From Psychrobacillus faecigallinarum (lineage in GTDB: Bacteria > Bacillota > Bacilli > Bacillales_A > Planococcaceae), in assembly GCF_014836595.1 (NCBI RefSeq), contig NZ_JACSQO010000001.1:682001-746000 (forward strand): a DNA stretch of 64,000 nt, in the 5' to 3' direction. Below are positions 43,185 to 51,617 of the stretch, in pieces. Below the pieces are notes generated by a model, which did not search any database, had not been told where the DNA came from, and saw nothing but the letters and a program-made list of their open reading frames with translations. The translations under genes and the position numbers were made by a program. Positions within the stretch are counted from its first letter, which is position 1. Each line of letters begins with the position of its first letter.

Positions 43185-44357
43185 CTAACTATTAATAAAA
43201 AGACCGTTTTTCATAACTCTTTTAGAATCTTTTAAAGCTAATATACTATCTAATGGATTACTCTCTACAATTAATAAATCTGCAAACATGCCCTCTTTTA
43301 AGACTCCCCTGTCCTCCAATCCTAAGCACTCAGCAGCTATTTGAGTAGATGCATGTATAACCTCCATTCGGCTCATACCTGCGTCCTCCATAATCTGTAA
43401 TTCATCAAAATAATAATTAGGCGGGGTTACCGGTGAACCACAATCAGTTCCCGTAGCAATTTTCACACCAAGCTTTACTGCTTTTTCGAGCATTTCCGCA
43501 TGAGGCTGCACTACATGCCTTGCCTTTTCTAAAGCCCATTCTGGTATGTTTTCATCTGTTGCCAATCTTTTCATCACTATCATCGTAGGCACTAAATAAG
43601 TTCCATTTTCCTTCATTTTCTGAAGTGCACTTTCATCTGCATAAATAGCATGCTCTATTGTATCTACGCCTGCTTCAATACAGTTATGGATACCTTCTAG
43701 CCCCTCTGCATGGGCAGCCACTTTCTTATTTTTCTTATGTGCTTCCTCAACAGCTGCTTTCAGCTCGTCCACATTTAGCTGAGGAGATCCTGGCTCTTCA
43801 CCAAATGTATAAATTCCACCCGTCGCCATCAGCTTGATAAGATCTGCTCCTTCCTTCATCACCTGACGAGTTGCCCTCCGAACATCGTCTGGTCCATCTG
43901 CTTCTTTTCCTAAATAATGAACATGGCCCCCAGTCATACAAATAGCTGGTCCTGAAGCAATAATGGTTGGTCCAATCAAATCCCCACTATTAATAACATC
44001 TCGAAGATTTAATACACTTTTCTTTGGAGAGGCAACATCGCGAACGGTAGTAATACCCTCCTTTAAAGTTAGGAGTGCATGGGAGTAAGCCTCCAATGCA
44101 ATAGTGGACTCATCTAAATGCTGTATGTTCTTTTGAGGGTCCTCACTTCCATCCCATACTAGATGTACATGACAATCAATCAGTCCTGGCATAACATATT
44201 GACCTTTTATATCCACTAAATTTGCTGACTCGACTTTTTCTATCTCTCCAGTCCCAATTTCTTTAATTTTCTTATCTTCTATAATTAAATAAGCATTTTC
44301 TATAATTTCTTCATCCAGTCCATTAATTAATGAACAGTTATATAAGATGGTCTGCAT
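43185..44357 (-). CDS. Metal-dependent amidohydrolase
   Basis: 390 residues of the imidazolonepropionase/prolidase-type amidohydrolase group. PGLIDCHVHLVWDG carries the HxH pair, LIKLMATGG the carboxylated-lysine segment, VAAHAEG and DTIEHAIY the histidines, ATGTDCGSP the final Asp. The start at ATG 44357 follows GAGGGG by 6 bases; a longer frame to 44465 would run through the terminator of the upstream regulator and is rejected. First gene of the three-gene catabolic operon. It probably opens or cleaves an amide or dipeptide; substrate unknown. Confidence 0.87.
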   Translation of the reverse strand: MQTILYNCSLINGLDEEIIENAYLIIEDKKIKEIGTGEIEKVESANLVDIKGQYVMPGLIDCHVHLVWDGSEDPQKNIQHLDESTIALEAYSHALLTLKEGITTVRDVASPKKSVLNLRDVINSGDLIGPTIIASGPAICMTGGHVHYLGKEADGPDDVRRATRQVMKEGADLIKLMATGGIYTFGEEPGSPQLNVDELKAAVEEAHKKNKKVAAHAEGLEGIHNCIEAGVDTIEHAIYADESALQKMKENGTYLVPTMIVMKRLATDENIPEWALEKARHVVQPHAEMLEKAVKLGVKIATGTDCGSPVTPPNYYFDELQIMEDAGMSRMEVIHASTQIAAECLGLEDRGVLKEGMFADLLIVESNPLDSILALKDSKRVMKNGLFINS

Positions 44358-44438
44358 CTTCATCCCCTCTTTCTGTTTGTTAATAGAAATTTTAGATTTT
44401 TCTAAAATCTTTTTCATTGTATCTAGAGCACAAAAAAA

Positions 44439-44459
44439 AGAGACTGTTTTATAGTCTCT
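44439..44459 (-). terminator. Terminator between the PucR regulator and the catabolic operon
   Basis: Stem AGAGACT/AGTCTCT with T8 on the minus strand, 11 bases after the regulator stop. It separates regulator transcription from the amidohydrolase operon, or allows partial read-through. Confidence 0.85.
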
Positions 44460-44469
44460 GGACAATAAG

Positions 44470-46020
44470 CTATTTGATTAAGCGCAATGCAATAGAAAAA
44501 AGCAAATATTCATTTTGATTTTCAAAAATAATTCCCGGATAAAGCTCTTGGATTTTTTCCATTCGATAGCTTACGGTATTACGATGAATAAATAATTCCT
44601 CTGCGCTTTTTTTAAGGCTAAAGAAATGCTTCAAATAAACCTCCAAAGTTTTGGTTAAGTCTGCCTGGTTACGTTTATCAAAATCTAACAAGGGCTGGAG
44701 CAACTCTTTCGCTGCCTCCTGCATAGAATCTTCTTCTTTTATCATAAACAAAAACCTGTCTACTCCTATATCCTGAAAGAGTATAAGCTTTACGTTCATT
44801 TGTTCACTTAGCTTTATACAATGCTTCGCTTGCTTATATTTTAGAAGGAGATCTTTTTCTACTTTACTAGTCATATACTCACTGACACCACAATAGGTGC
44901 CTTGTAGAGAAGACAATATTTCCTGTAGGTTATGTATTTCTATAGGGGTGGAGGCAATACAAATTACCTCTTGTTGATAAATCCAAATAATCTTGTCTGA
45001 ATTTCTTCCATCCAATTTATCGTAAATCACAGTAAATCCATAATTGATTAGGTCTTCATTTTCAAAATGAAACACATAAATCTGGGACATTTTTTTTAGA
45101 GAAGAGGATAGATTGGAGGTACGATTAGGTAAACTGTTCCTGCTCTCAAAAACCGCTTCTAACAACTGTATCTCTTGATTCTTTAAAAAACGCTCTAAAG
45201 ACTTTTTCTTTACTGCATCAAGCAACAAGGCCGTCTTTCCATATTGAATAGCTGAATTGATTATTAACTCTTCTACCCCGTTATTACCTATGATCAAATA
45301 TCCATGCTTTTCGATTTTTTCCATAATAGGAAGGACGAAAAACACTAAATCATGCTGCAAAGAAAAGGACTCCGTCAAGGCGCTCCCGACCTCCAAGTAT
45401 TTTTCTCTGTATAGAGCGTCTCTTTCTCTCTCTAAAACAGATTTTACAAGTAGACTAAATTCCTGACGATTAAAATTATTGTTAGTCCAAATGGAAACAA
45501 TACTTAAGCTTTGATCTAGAAATACAATGGGAGAGGAAAGATATTTACCTAATGTAGCAATAATATAACTGACTCCCTTATCCCTGGCAACTGCTTCTAG
45601 TAATTGAAGGTTCATCTCCTCAATTCGTACACGAAGAGCATCATTTTCACCTAACAGCAATTCATTAAACTCCTTAAAAACCTCTTTATAGGATAAATCC
45701 ACTGGGATTGTGAATATAGGCAGACCGTTCGTATTAGAAAGCTGCAACAAGCTATCTGGAATAACCGCCCAGCCAGCTTCATGGATCCCTAGTGCGGAAA
45801 TCTTTCGAGTGATTAACCATTCTACATGAGATAAAATTTCATACTCATCTTTAAAAGCAGCAAACGTTGTCAAAATGAACCCACCTGGATGAACCCGCTC
45901 ACTTCTAAGCGGCAGCTCCTGTATATTTATATAATCTATTTCTCTTTGTTCCCCCTGCCAACCACTAACTAAACGAATGCCATACTTTTCTAACCTCAGA
46001 GCCAATCGCTCAATAGACAT
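44470..46020 (-). CDS. PucR family transcriptional regulator
   Basis: 516 residues. The N-terminal ~120 residues match the PucR/purine-catabolism-type sensor domain (ELPLRSERVHPGGFILTTF, AGWAVIPDSLL). The C-terminus is the PucR helix-turn-helix (LEVYLKHFFSLKKSAEELFIHRNTVSYRMEKIQELY). Such proteins activate catabolic genes for purines, proline or similar nitrogen sources; here the downstream amidohydrolase-M24-symporter operon is the likely target. ATG 46020 has GGGGTGA 8 bases upstream, better than GTG 46041. Confidence 0.87.
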   Translation of the reverse strand: MSIERLALRLEKYGIRLVSGWQGEQREIDYINIQELPLRSERVHPGGFILTTFAAFKDEYEILSHVEWLITRKISALGIHEAGWAVIPDSLLQLSNTNGLPIFTIPVDLSYKEVFKEFNELLLGENDALRVRIEEMNLQLLEAVARDKGVSYIIATLGKYLSSPIVFLDQSLSIVSIWTNNNFNRQEFSLLVKSVLERERDALYREKYLEVGSALTESFSLQHDLVFFVLPIMEKIEKHGYLIIGNNGVEELIINSAIQYGKTALLLDAVKKKSLERFLKNQEIQLLEAVFESRNSLPNRTSNLSSSLKKMSQIYVFHFENEDLINYGFTVIYDKLDGRNSDKIIWIYQQEVICIASTPIEIHNLQEILSSLQGTYCGVSEYMTSKVEKDLLLKYKQAKHCIKLSEQMNVKLILFQDIGVDRFLFMIKEEDSMQEAAKELLQPLLDFDKRNQADLTKTLEVYLKHFFSLKKSAEELFIHRNTVSYRMEKIQELYPGIIFENQNEYLLFSIALRLIK

Positions 46021-46093
46021 CAAATCACTCACCCCATTCACACGACTATTAATATACTTAAATACTATATTAGCAGAAAGTTAAGAAAATATA

Positions 46094-46140
46094 ATTACAG
46101 ATAGATTACGGGTGCCTGGCACCTGTAATCCACTTGTTAC
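46094..46140. repeat. Interspersed palindrome (copy G, decayed)
   Basis: Core GGTGCCTGGCACC centred on T46117; arms match at about 17 of 23 positions. Confidence 0.82.
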
Positions 46141-46166
46141 ATAAAAAGTTGTACAAATGGGCAATG

Positions 46167-46210
46167 AAAAAGCGTTTCCCACCTATTAATAAGGATGGAA
46201 AACGCTTTTT
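46167..46210 (-). terminator. Terminator of the SGNH esterase gene
   Basis: Stem AAAAAGCGTTT with AAACGCTTTTT plus further pairing, 12 bases after the stop at 46222; T5 on the minus strand. Confidence 0.82.
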
Positions 46211-46221
46211 GATATATATGC

Positions 46222-47265
46222 TTATTTCACTACAAACTTAACTAAAACACTTTCAGTTAAAGTAGTGCCGTTTTTCCCCTTCAGGTCATTGGTGATCATT
46301 AGCTCGTATGCACCTGGGGAATATCCTTCTTTAGGGGCGTATACCTCTATTTGCTTTCCATTTACTTTAGAAACAGATTTTTCAACTGAAATTACCTTTG
46401 CTCCGTCTTTCGTGACGAAAATCGATTGGTCCAAGCTTGTTGGGTCGATTTCTTGGCTCAACGTAATTGTCCACTTCTTGTCAGAAGCTACCGGAATATT
46501 TTTTTCCATTACTTTGCCCCAGCCAATTGGTAGCTCTGGTAAAGTATTTAAGAAAAATTGATCTGCAATCACTTGATAGCCTGCCTCATTTGGATGAATA
46601 TCCTTTGGATTCTCCAAATAGTCGGTACCCTTTATATCAAAGGCGGGGGCTACATTGACAAAATGGACATCTTCACGTTCTGCAATAGCAGCTATTCGAT
46701 TGTTCACAATAGTGAAGGCCATTTGCATCTGCTGCTTCGTTGCTAGATCCTTTAAATACGGGAATGGAAAATAATAGCCAAACAAGCAAATCTCCGCATT
46801 TGGGTTTATTGCCTTTACCTGTTTTACCGCAGAAGTTAAATTTTCTGAAACCTGGTTCAATAACAATGTTGCAGCCGCTAAATCTACATCCACACTCTCG
46901 TCTTTTGGATCATAAAAGGCTTTTATAAAATCATTCGCTCCACTGACAATGGTAACAAGCTCAGCATCCTTTAGAGACTGCTGAACGTCTTTTCGCTTCA
47001 ATTTATCTAAAAGTCCATTAGTTGTTTCGCCAGATGTAGCAAACTCTTTAGTAAATGAACCTAACTTCCCTTCCTTCTCAAGCCTCTCTGCAATCATATC
47101 TGTAAAGCCTCGACCGACCTTTTCCCCGTAAGGAGTATGACCACTTGCAATCGAATCTCCCAGAGCTACGTAATCTATCTTTGCATTGTTCGCATAGGCA
47201 GCAGGCACGTTGATACTAAACACCAACAATAATAAAGCCATCACAACCATCATTTTTTGCTTCAT
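46222..47265 (-). CDS. Secreted SGNH/GDSL esterase with C-terminal Ig-like domain
   Basis: 347 residues. Signal peptide to about residue 25 (AAYA-N). SGNH blocks: GDSIASG (Ser38), the glycine of block II, SGANDF (Asn), and DIHPNEAG with catalytic Asp/His near residue 220. Residues 240-347 are a beta-sandwich resembling SbsA-type Ig domains (ISVEKSVSKVNGKQIEVYAPK...). A secreted lipase/acyl-esterase, perhaps acting on wall polymers. AAGGGAG 8 bases before ATG 47265 selects this start over 47283. Confidence 0.88.
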   Translation of the reverse strand: MKQKMMVVMALLLLVFSINVPAAYANNAKIDYVALGDSIASGHTPYGEKVGRGFTDMIAERLEKEGKLGSFTKEFATSGETTNGLLDKLKRKDVQQSLKDAELVTIVSGANDFIKAFYDPKDESVDVDLAAATLLLNQVSENLTSAVKQVKAINPNAEICLFGYYFPFPYLKDLATKQQMQMAFTIVNNRIAAIAEREDVHFVNVAPAFDIKGTDYLENPKDIHPNEAGYQVIADQFFLNTLPELPIGWGKVMEKNIPVASDKKWTITLSQEIDPTSLDQSIFVTKDGAKVISVEKSVSKVNGKQIEVYAPKEGYSPGAYELMITNDLKGKNGTTLTESVLVKFVVK

Positions 47266-47388
47266 TCCCAAAACTCCCTTCATTAGAACTCTCTAAAGCA
47301 ATCTTCCCTACATATATATTAAAAGCTCTATACCTTATTTATTTCCCTATATTTGCTTTTAAATCCTTTAAAATTAAAAAATGATAAA

Positions 47389-47416
47389 AAGCAGCCGAGA
47401 AAAAACTCGACTGCTT
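47389..47416 (-). terminator. Terminator of the ABC transporter operon
   Basis: Stem AAGCAGCCGAG/CTCGACTGCTT (one mismatch), 15 bases after the permease stop; T5 on the minus strand. Confidence 0.8.
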
Positions 47417-47431
47417 AAATATTACTTAAAA

Positions 47432-48757
47432 TTATTCATATCTCAAAGCTTCACTAGGATTCATACGTGCAGCTTTTAAGGCAGGATAAATTCCGAACAA
47501 GCTTCCAATTCCAAAAGAAGTATACAGTGCAAGTTTTACTGCCCAAAGCGGTAACACCAATGCGAAAATCTCCACGTTATTGTTCCAAAATTCTATGAAC
47601 ACATAGCCGAGGCCGATCCCTACCGCTCCTCCTAAGATACAAAGCAACAAGGTCTCAAAGAAGAACTGCATCAAAATTTCAAAGGTAGTTGCACCGAGCG
47701 CCTTTCTAATACCGATTTCCTTTGTTCTTTCTCTAACAGACATGACCATTACATTCATAATACCAGTCCCACTAATTACCAATGCAGTTGCAGTGATACC
47801 AAACAGCATAACCTGTAAAATAGTAGTTACCTTCCCTAATGCTCCAAGCATTTGCTCCTGCTTTACGACGCTGAAGTCTATTTCTGAATGATTGGTCTTA
47901 ATTGCACCAAACACCGCACTATCCACTCGATCAACCGCTCCCACACTAGATGCTTCTACAATGATTTTGGTTAAATTTTTCATATCGGTAGTTTCAAGAG
48001 CAGTTTGAATAGGAATAACGACATTATTGTCAGTACTAGAGCCAAGAGTGGCGTTTGGCGCCAATACACCTATGACCTCATACGTTTCTTCATTTATCGT
48101 GATGGTTTGACCAACCAACGTAGAAAGTTCCTCTGCAGAGGCGCTCTCTCCTAGAATCTTGTTCATTATTCGCTTCCACCAGGGCTCTGGCTCCACTTTG
48201 GTATCCTCCGGAGACTCTCCTTCCGTGGTAGACACTTCCTTATCAAGAAGAGTCTTATGTATGTTGTTACCCAGCACGATTACCCTTGCCTTTGCATCCT
48301 GCTCCTCTTGTGTAAAGAAACGACCTTCCGACAGCTCTGCATGCTGAACGCGCAAGAATTGATCAGTTGTCCCGACCATTGAAGACTGAGCACTTTTTTC
48401 TCCATACTTCACCACATTAATAGTTTCTAAAATAGGAGTAACAGTTTTAACTTCTTCGGCCTCTGCCACCGCTTCGGCATCCTCATATGTAAGTGTGCTA
48501 GGCACGCTAGTCAATCCGCTAAGTAAATCCTTCTCACCAGTTGTGGTGTCTAGAAGCCGTCCTGGCATTACGAGAATCTGCTCTGCCCCAAGACTACCCA
48601 TCTGCTTCATCAATGTATCTTTGACCCCGATGGCAATCGCAGTTAAAACAATAACAGCAAACATACCAATGACCACGCCCATCATGGCCGACAATACTCG
48701 AAAGCGATTAGACCATAAACCAAAGCAGGCTAGTTTAAACGAAGTAAGTAGTTTCAT
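47432..48757 (-). CDS. MacB/FtsX-type ABC transporter permease
   Basis: 441 residues. One N-terminal transmembrane helix (residues 25-45), a large extracellular MacB-type domain (50-310), then three C-terminal helices forming the FtsX domain (GTGIMNVMVMSVRERTKEIGIRKALGAT is the coupling segment). It overlaps the ATPase gene by 4 bases (ATGA), so the two are translated together. There is no membrane-fusion partner beside it, so it is a simple two-component mechanotransmission exporter or sensor, possibly for peptides or antibiotics (inference). Confidence 0.88.
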   Translation of the reverse strand: MKLLTSFKLACFGLWSNRFRVLSAMMGVVIGMFAVIVLTAIAIGVKDTLMKQMGSLGAEQILVMPGRLLDTTTGEKDLLSGLTSVPSTLTYEDAEAVAEAEEVKTVTPILETINVVKYGEKSAQSSMVGTTDQFLRVQHAELSEGRFFTQEEQDAKARVIVLGNNIHKTLLDKEVSTTEGESPEDTKVEPEPWWKRIMNKILGESASAEELSTLVGQTITINEETYEVIGVLAPNATLGSSTDNNVVIPIQTALETTDMKNLTKIIVEASSVGAVDRVDSAVFGAIKTNHSEIDFSVVKQEQMLGALGKVTTILQVMLFGITATALVISGTGIMNVMVMSVRERTKEIGIRKALGATTFEILMQFFFETLLLCILGGAVGIGLGYVFIEFWNNNVEIFALVLPLWAVKLALYTSFGIGSLFGIYPALKAARMNPSEALRYE

Positions 48758-49413
48758 ACGAGCACCCCGTTCTGCAGCTGTAAAACACGTTGAGCACGAG
48801 AAGCCACTTCCATGTCATGTGTAATAACAATAAGAGTCGCTCCTTTTTCATGCACACGGTCAAACAGCTTTAAAATGCTTTCGGTGGTTTCTTCATCTAA
48901 GCTCCCTGTCGGCTCATCTGCAAGTATAAGCGATGGTTCATTGACCAAAGCCCTTGCAATAGCAACCCGTTGCTTTTCACCACCAGATAATTGGTCAGGC
49001 TTTTGGTTTTTCTTATCCAGGATGCCCATTTCTTCTAGCATTGCAAGAACTCTTGCTTTCTTCCTTTTAAATCTTTTCTTCCCATATGTTAAGGGAAGTA
49101 ACACATTTTGATAAACTGACAAGTTTGGGATGAGCTGAAAATGCTGAAACACAAATCCAATCTCCTCGTTTCTAAGTCTTGCACGACGAGCCTTTCCCAT
49201 TTTATGTACAGATTTTCCAGCTAGTTCATATATTCCTTTATCTAATAAATCCAATGTCCCTAATAGATTGAGCATTGTACTCTTGCCTGAGCCCGACTTC
49301 CCCATAATAGCTACATATTCTCCTTGCTCTACTCGGAGATTCATCCCACGCAATATTTCCAACTGCTTAGTTCCTGATCGATATTTCTTTTGCACATCAC
49401 GTAGTTCAATCAT
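48754..49413 (-). CDS. ABC transporter ATP-binding protein (MacB/LolD type)
   Basis: 219 residues with Walker A GKSGSGKST, Q-loop FVFQHFQLIP, signature LSGGEKQRVAIARAL, Walker B LILADEPTGSLD and the H-loop ITHD. It energises the overlapping permease. ATG 49413 has GAGGGAT 6 bases upstream; the frame remains open to 49464 without a ribosome site. Promoter region lies in 49414-49700, with no other gene visible. Confidence 0.92.
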   Translation of the reverse strand: MIELRDVQKKYRSGTKQLEILRGMNLRVEQGEYVAIMGKSGSGKSTMLNLLGTLDLLDKGIYELAGKSVHKMGKARRARLRNEEIGFVFQHFQLIPNLSVYQNVLLPLTYGKKRFKRKKARVLAMLEEMGILDKKNQKPDQLSGGEKQRVAIARALVNEPSLILADEPTGSLDEETTESILKLFDRVHEKGATLIVITHDMEVASRAQRVLQLQNGVLV

Positions 49414-49702
49414 CTTGCATCCCTCATTTCTTACACCCATAAGCATCCTCAATCCCCCTCCCAAGATTCGACAAACCTAGTTGAAATCCTTTATTTAATG
49501 GAGAAAATGACTCTATACTCCCATAATAAAAAAAGTGTATATGAGATTTTGACTGTTCAAGAGCAGCTTTCTTTAGGTTTTATCTCTCCCTAAACCCTCA
49601 GTCTAATTTATATGGATATAAACAATCCAGAATAATAATTTGTTTAGTTTTACTCAGCTATTAAAATAAATAAAATTTTTTTCGCTCTGTAGGTAAAAAA
49701 AT

Positions 49703-49743
49703 AAAGAGGTTATGCAAACATATAAATTTGCATAACCTCTTTT
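49703..49743. terminator. Bidirectional terminator, 16-base stem
   Basis: Perfect stem AAAGAGGTTATGCAAA and complement, 10 bases after the stop of the gene remnant at 49753, with T run on the plus and A run on the minus flank. Confidence 0.85.
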
Positions 49744-49752
49744 TAGTTATAG

Positions 49753-49983
49753 TCACAGCTTAGGATGTAAACTATTTTTTCGTTCAGAAAGATATGTATC
49801 GCTTGGAGATAATTTACCTTCAAGTGCCGGAAAAACATATTGGCTCGCTGCCTTGTTCATATCATTTTTCACATTAGTTATAGATTGACCCACAGAAATA
49901 GTTTTTCCATAGGCAGTCGGGGAAAATGCCATTATGGAACTTGCCACTACCCCAGTTGTCGTTTTAAATACATTGTTTTTTAA
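49753..49983 (-). pseudogene. Remnant of a secreted SbsC-like domain protein lacking a start codon
   Basis: In one frame the minus strand reads a typical signal peptide (KNNVFKTTTGVVASSIMAF-SPTAYG), then SITNVKNDMNKAASQYVFPALEGKL, which aligns with MDMKNAAYAYVVPAQKGKI of the nucleotidase at 37627-40218. A perfect GGAGGG lies at 49990-49995, but 6 bases on, where ATG or TTG should be, the codon is TTA (49981-49983). The frame stops after ~76 codons, so most of the original protein is also missing. A GTG 36 bases inside would start in the signal peptide and is unlikely to be used. Confidence 0.7.
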
Positions 49984-49998
49984 AAAAATCCCTCCTGA

Positions 49999-50583
49999 TA
50001 CGTACCATTTTTTCTACTTACCTGCATTAACACGCTTCGGTTACTTATTAACGTAGTTGCCTTTAATAAATGGCCAGAGTTTATTCAATATAAGACAATA
50101 ATCCAGGTAAAAACGAAAGCATTACAGGAAGAGCAAGTATCTACTATTATAGAAGCTACTATGTTAGAGGCAATATGTGAAATGGAGATGGGGCATAAAG
50201 ACAGTGCTGTAAAAGCATTGCATGAAGCATTAAGCCATGGCTCAAATTATGGATATGTCCGAACTTTCGTGGATGAAGAAGCCTGTTTAAATCTGTTAAA
50301 AGCTTATTTAAAAATACGCCAAAAGAATAAAAAAATATCTTGGAATTCAGTGCCGTTGAGCTACGTAGAACTTCTAATAGAAAATTCAAGGGTAGCGGAC
50401 AATGTATTAGATACACTCACACCACGAGAAATGGAAGTTTTTAATCTGCTTGTAGATGGTGCAACCAATCGCGAAATTGCAAAAAAGCTTTTTCTAACAG
50501 AAGGAACCGTTCGTGTATACTTGACAACTATTTACAGTAAGCTTGGTGTCACTTCAAGAGCAAAGGCGATATTACTGAAGTAA
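49999..50583 (+). pseudogene. C-terminal remnant of a MalT/LAL-type LuxR regulator
   Basis: The frame is open from 49999 with no convincing start until an ATG at 50161. It encodes the last ~190 residues of a LuxR-family regulator: helical repeats (EMEMGHKDSAVKALHEALSHGSNYGYVRTFVDE) and a complete C-terminal HTH (LTPREMEVFNLLVDGATNREIAKKLFLTEGTVRVYLTTIYSKLGV). The N-terminal P-loop ATPase and much of the repeat domain of a normal 800-900-residue protein are absent. No ribosome site precedes 50161, so it is probably silent. Confidence 0.8.
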
Positions 50584-50739
50584 CTATTTATATTTGTCAC
50601 GCAATGCAAATTTTTCTATAGCAAATATCACTCACCTCTTTTGTCTCTATTTTTACCTTTAATTTACTTTTTTATATTTCTTTTTGTATTTTTTATGGTA
50701 AAATTAACACTTGTTTTACATAAAAAGGAGAGAGAAACT

Positions 50740-51456
50740 ATGAAAAAACTAGTTGTATCATTATTAACCTTCACTTTATTATTAGTAGGGCTGACCACAC
50801 CTGCTATGGCACACCCAGGGCGTACAGATTCAAACGGTGGACACACTTGTCGGACAAATTGTGGAAAATGGGGGTTAAATTATGGTGAGTATCATTATCA
50901 TAATGGCGGCACGTCCAAGAAGCCAGCGACTAACAAGACTACTAAAAGCAACACAAGTAATACTGTGAATAGCCAAAAGAATATAGTATCCATCGATCCT
51001 TACACAGAAGCTGAGGCACTAATAAAACAAGCAGAAAGCTACGCTGGGTCACTTAAATGGGAAACTTCTTACGATTATAGAGCAACAAAATATTCTAATA
51101 ACCCAATTAGTCAAATTGATATGAAGCTTTACAACAATACTAAAAAAGCTATCACGGCTGCAAGAGCTAATTCAAACGTTACTTTATATAATGATTTAGA
51201 AGAGAGACTGAAGAAAGTAACAGAGATTTACCTAAGAACTCAGGCATATATCGATGCTATTAACTCGGGAGAAAAACTGTTAAATCAATTTCAAGATTAT
51301 CAATCACTCAATAAACTTGATTCAAACGGTGAGAAAACAAAACAAGCATATGTAGCATTTCAAAAGCAAACACAAAAAACTAATACAATGATTTATCGCG
51401 TTTATGGGAAAAGTACACGCGAAGCAATGCTTAAAAAGTTTAATATAACTAACTAG
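50740..51456 (+). CDS. Secreted YHYH-domain protein with SbsC-like domain
   Basis: 238 residues. Signal peptide 1-23 (MKKLVVSLLTF...PAMA-H). Residues 24-57 are a YHYH domain (HPGRTDSNGGHTCRTNCGKWGLNYGEYHYHNGG) with two cysteines. After a Thr/Ser/Asn linker, residues 85-238 are helical with TQAYIDAINSGEK and, at the very end, MIYRVYGKSTRE, the same signature as in the large surface proteins at 18012 and 33042. GGAGAGAG before ATG 50740; an upstream in-frame ATG at 50641 is rejected because it precedes this site. Probably wall-associated. Confidence 0.8.
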   Translation: MKKLVVSLLTFTLLLVGLTTPAMAHPGRTDSNGGHTCRTNCGKWGLNYGEYHYHNGGTSKKPATNKTTKSNTSNTVNSQKNIVSIDPYTEAEALIKQAESYAGSLKWETSYDYRATKYSNNPISQIDMKLYNNTKKAITAARANSNVTLYNDLEERLKKVTEIYLRTQAYIDAINSGEKLLNQFQDYQSLNKLDSNGEKTKQAYVAFQKQTQKTNTMIYRVYGKSTREAMLKKFNITN

Positions 51457-51470
51457 CATCGTTTTTAACA

Positions 51471-51513
51471 AAAAAATGTCCCTGCGAAGATTAAATCTTA
51501 CAGGGACATTTTT
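51471..51513. terminator. Bidirectional terminator between convergent genes
   Basis: Stem AAAAAATGTCCCTG/CAGGGACATTTTT, loop 16, with T run on both strands. Confidence 0.85.
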
Positions 51514-51617
51514 AAAATCATTTAATATATCGTTAAAGTCTTTTTTCCGTTATTCGCTCTATGTCGATTTGCAATCCAATCTCATAGCCACCAAGATCAA
51601 ACGTTATGTCAAAATTT

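Noticed and set aside
43185..44465. Longer amidohydrolase start at 44465
   Set aside because: Would include the regulator's terminator hairpin and ignores the good ribosome site before ATG 44357.
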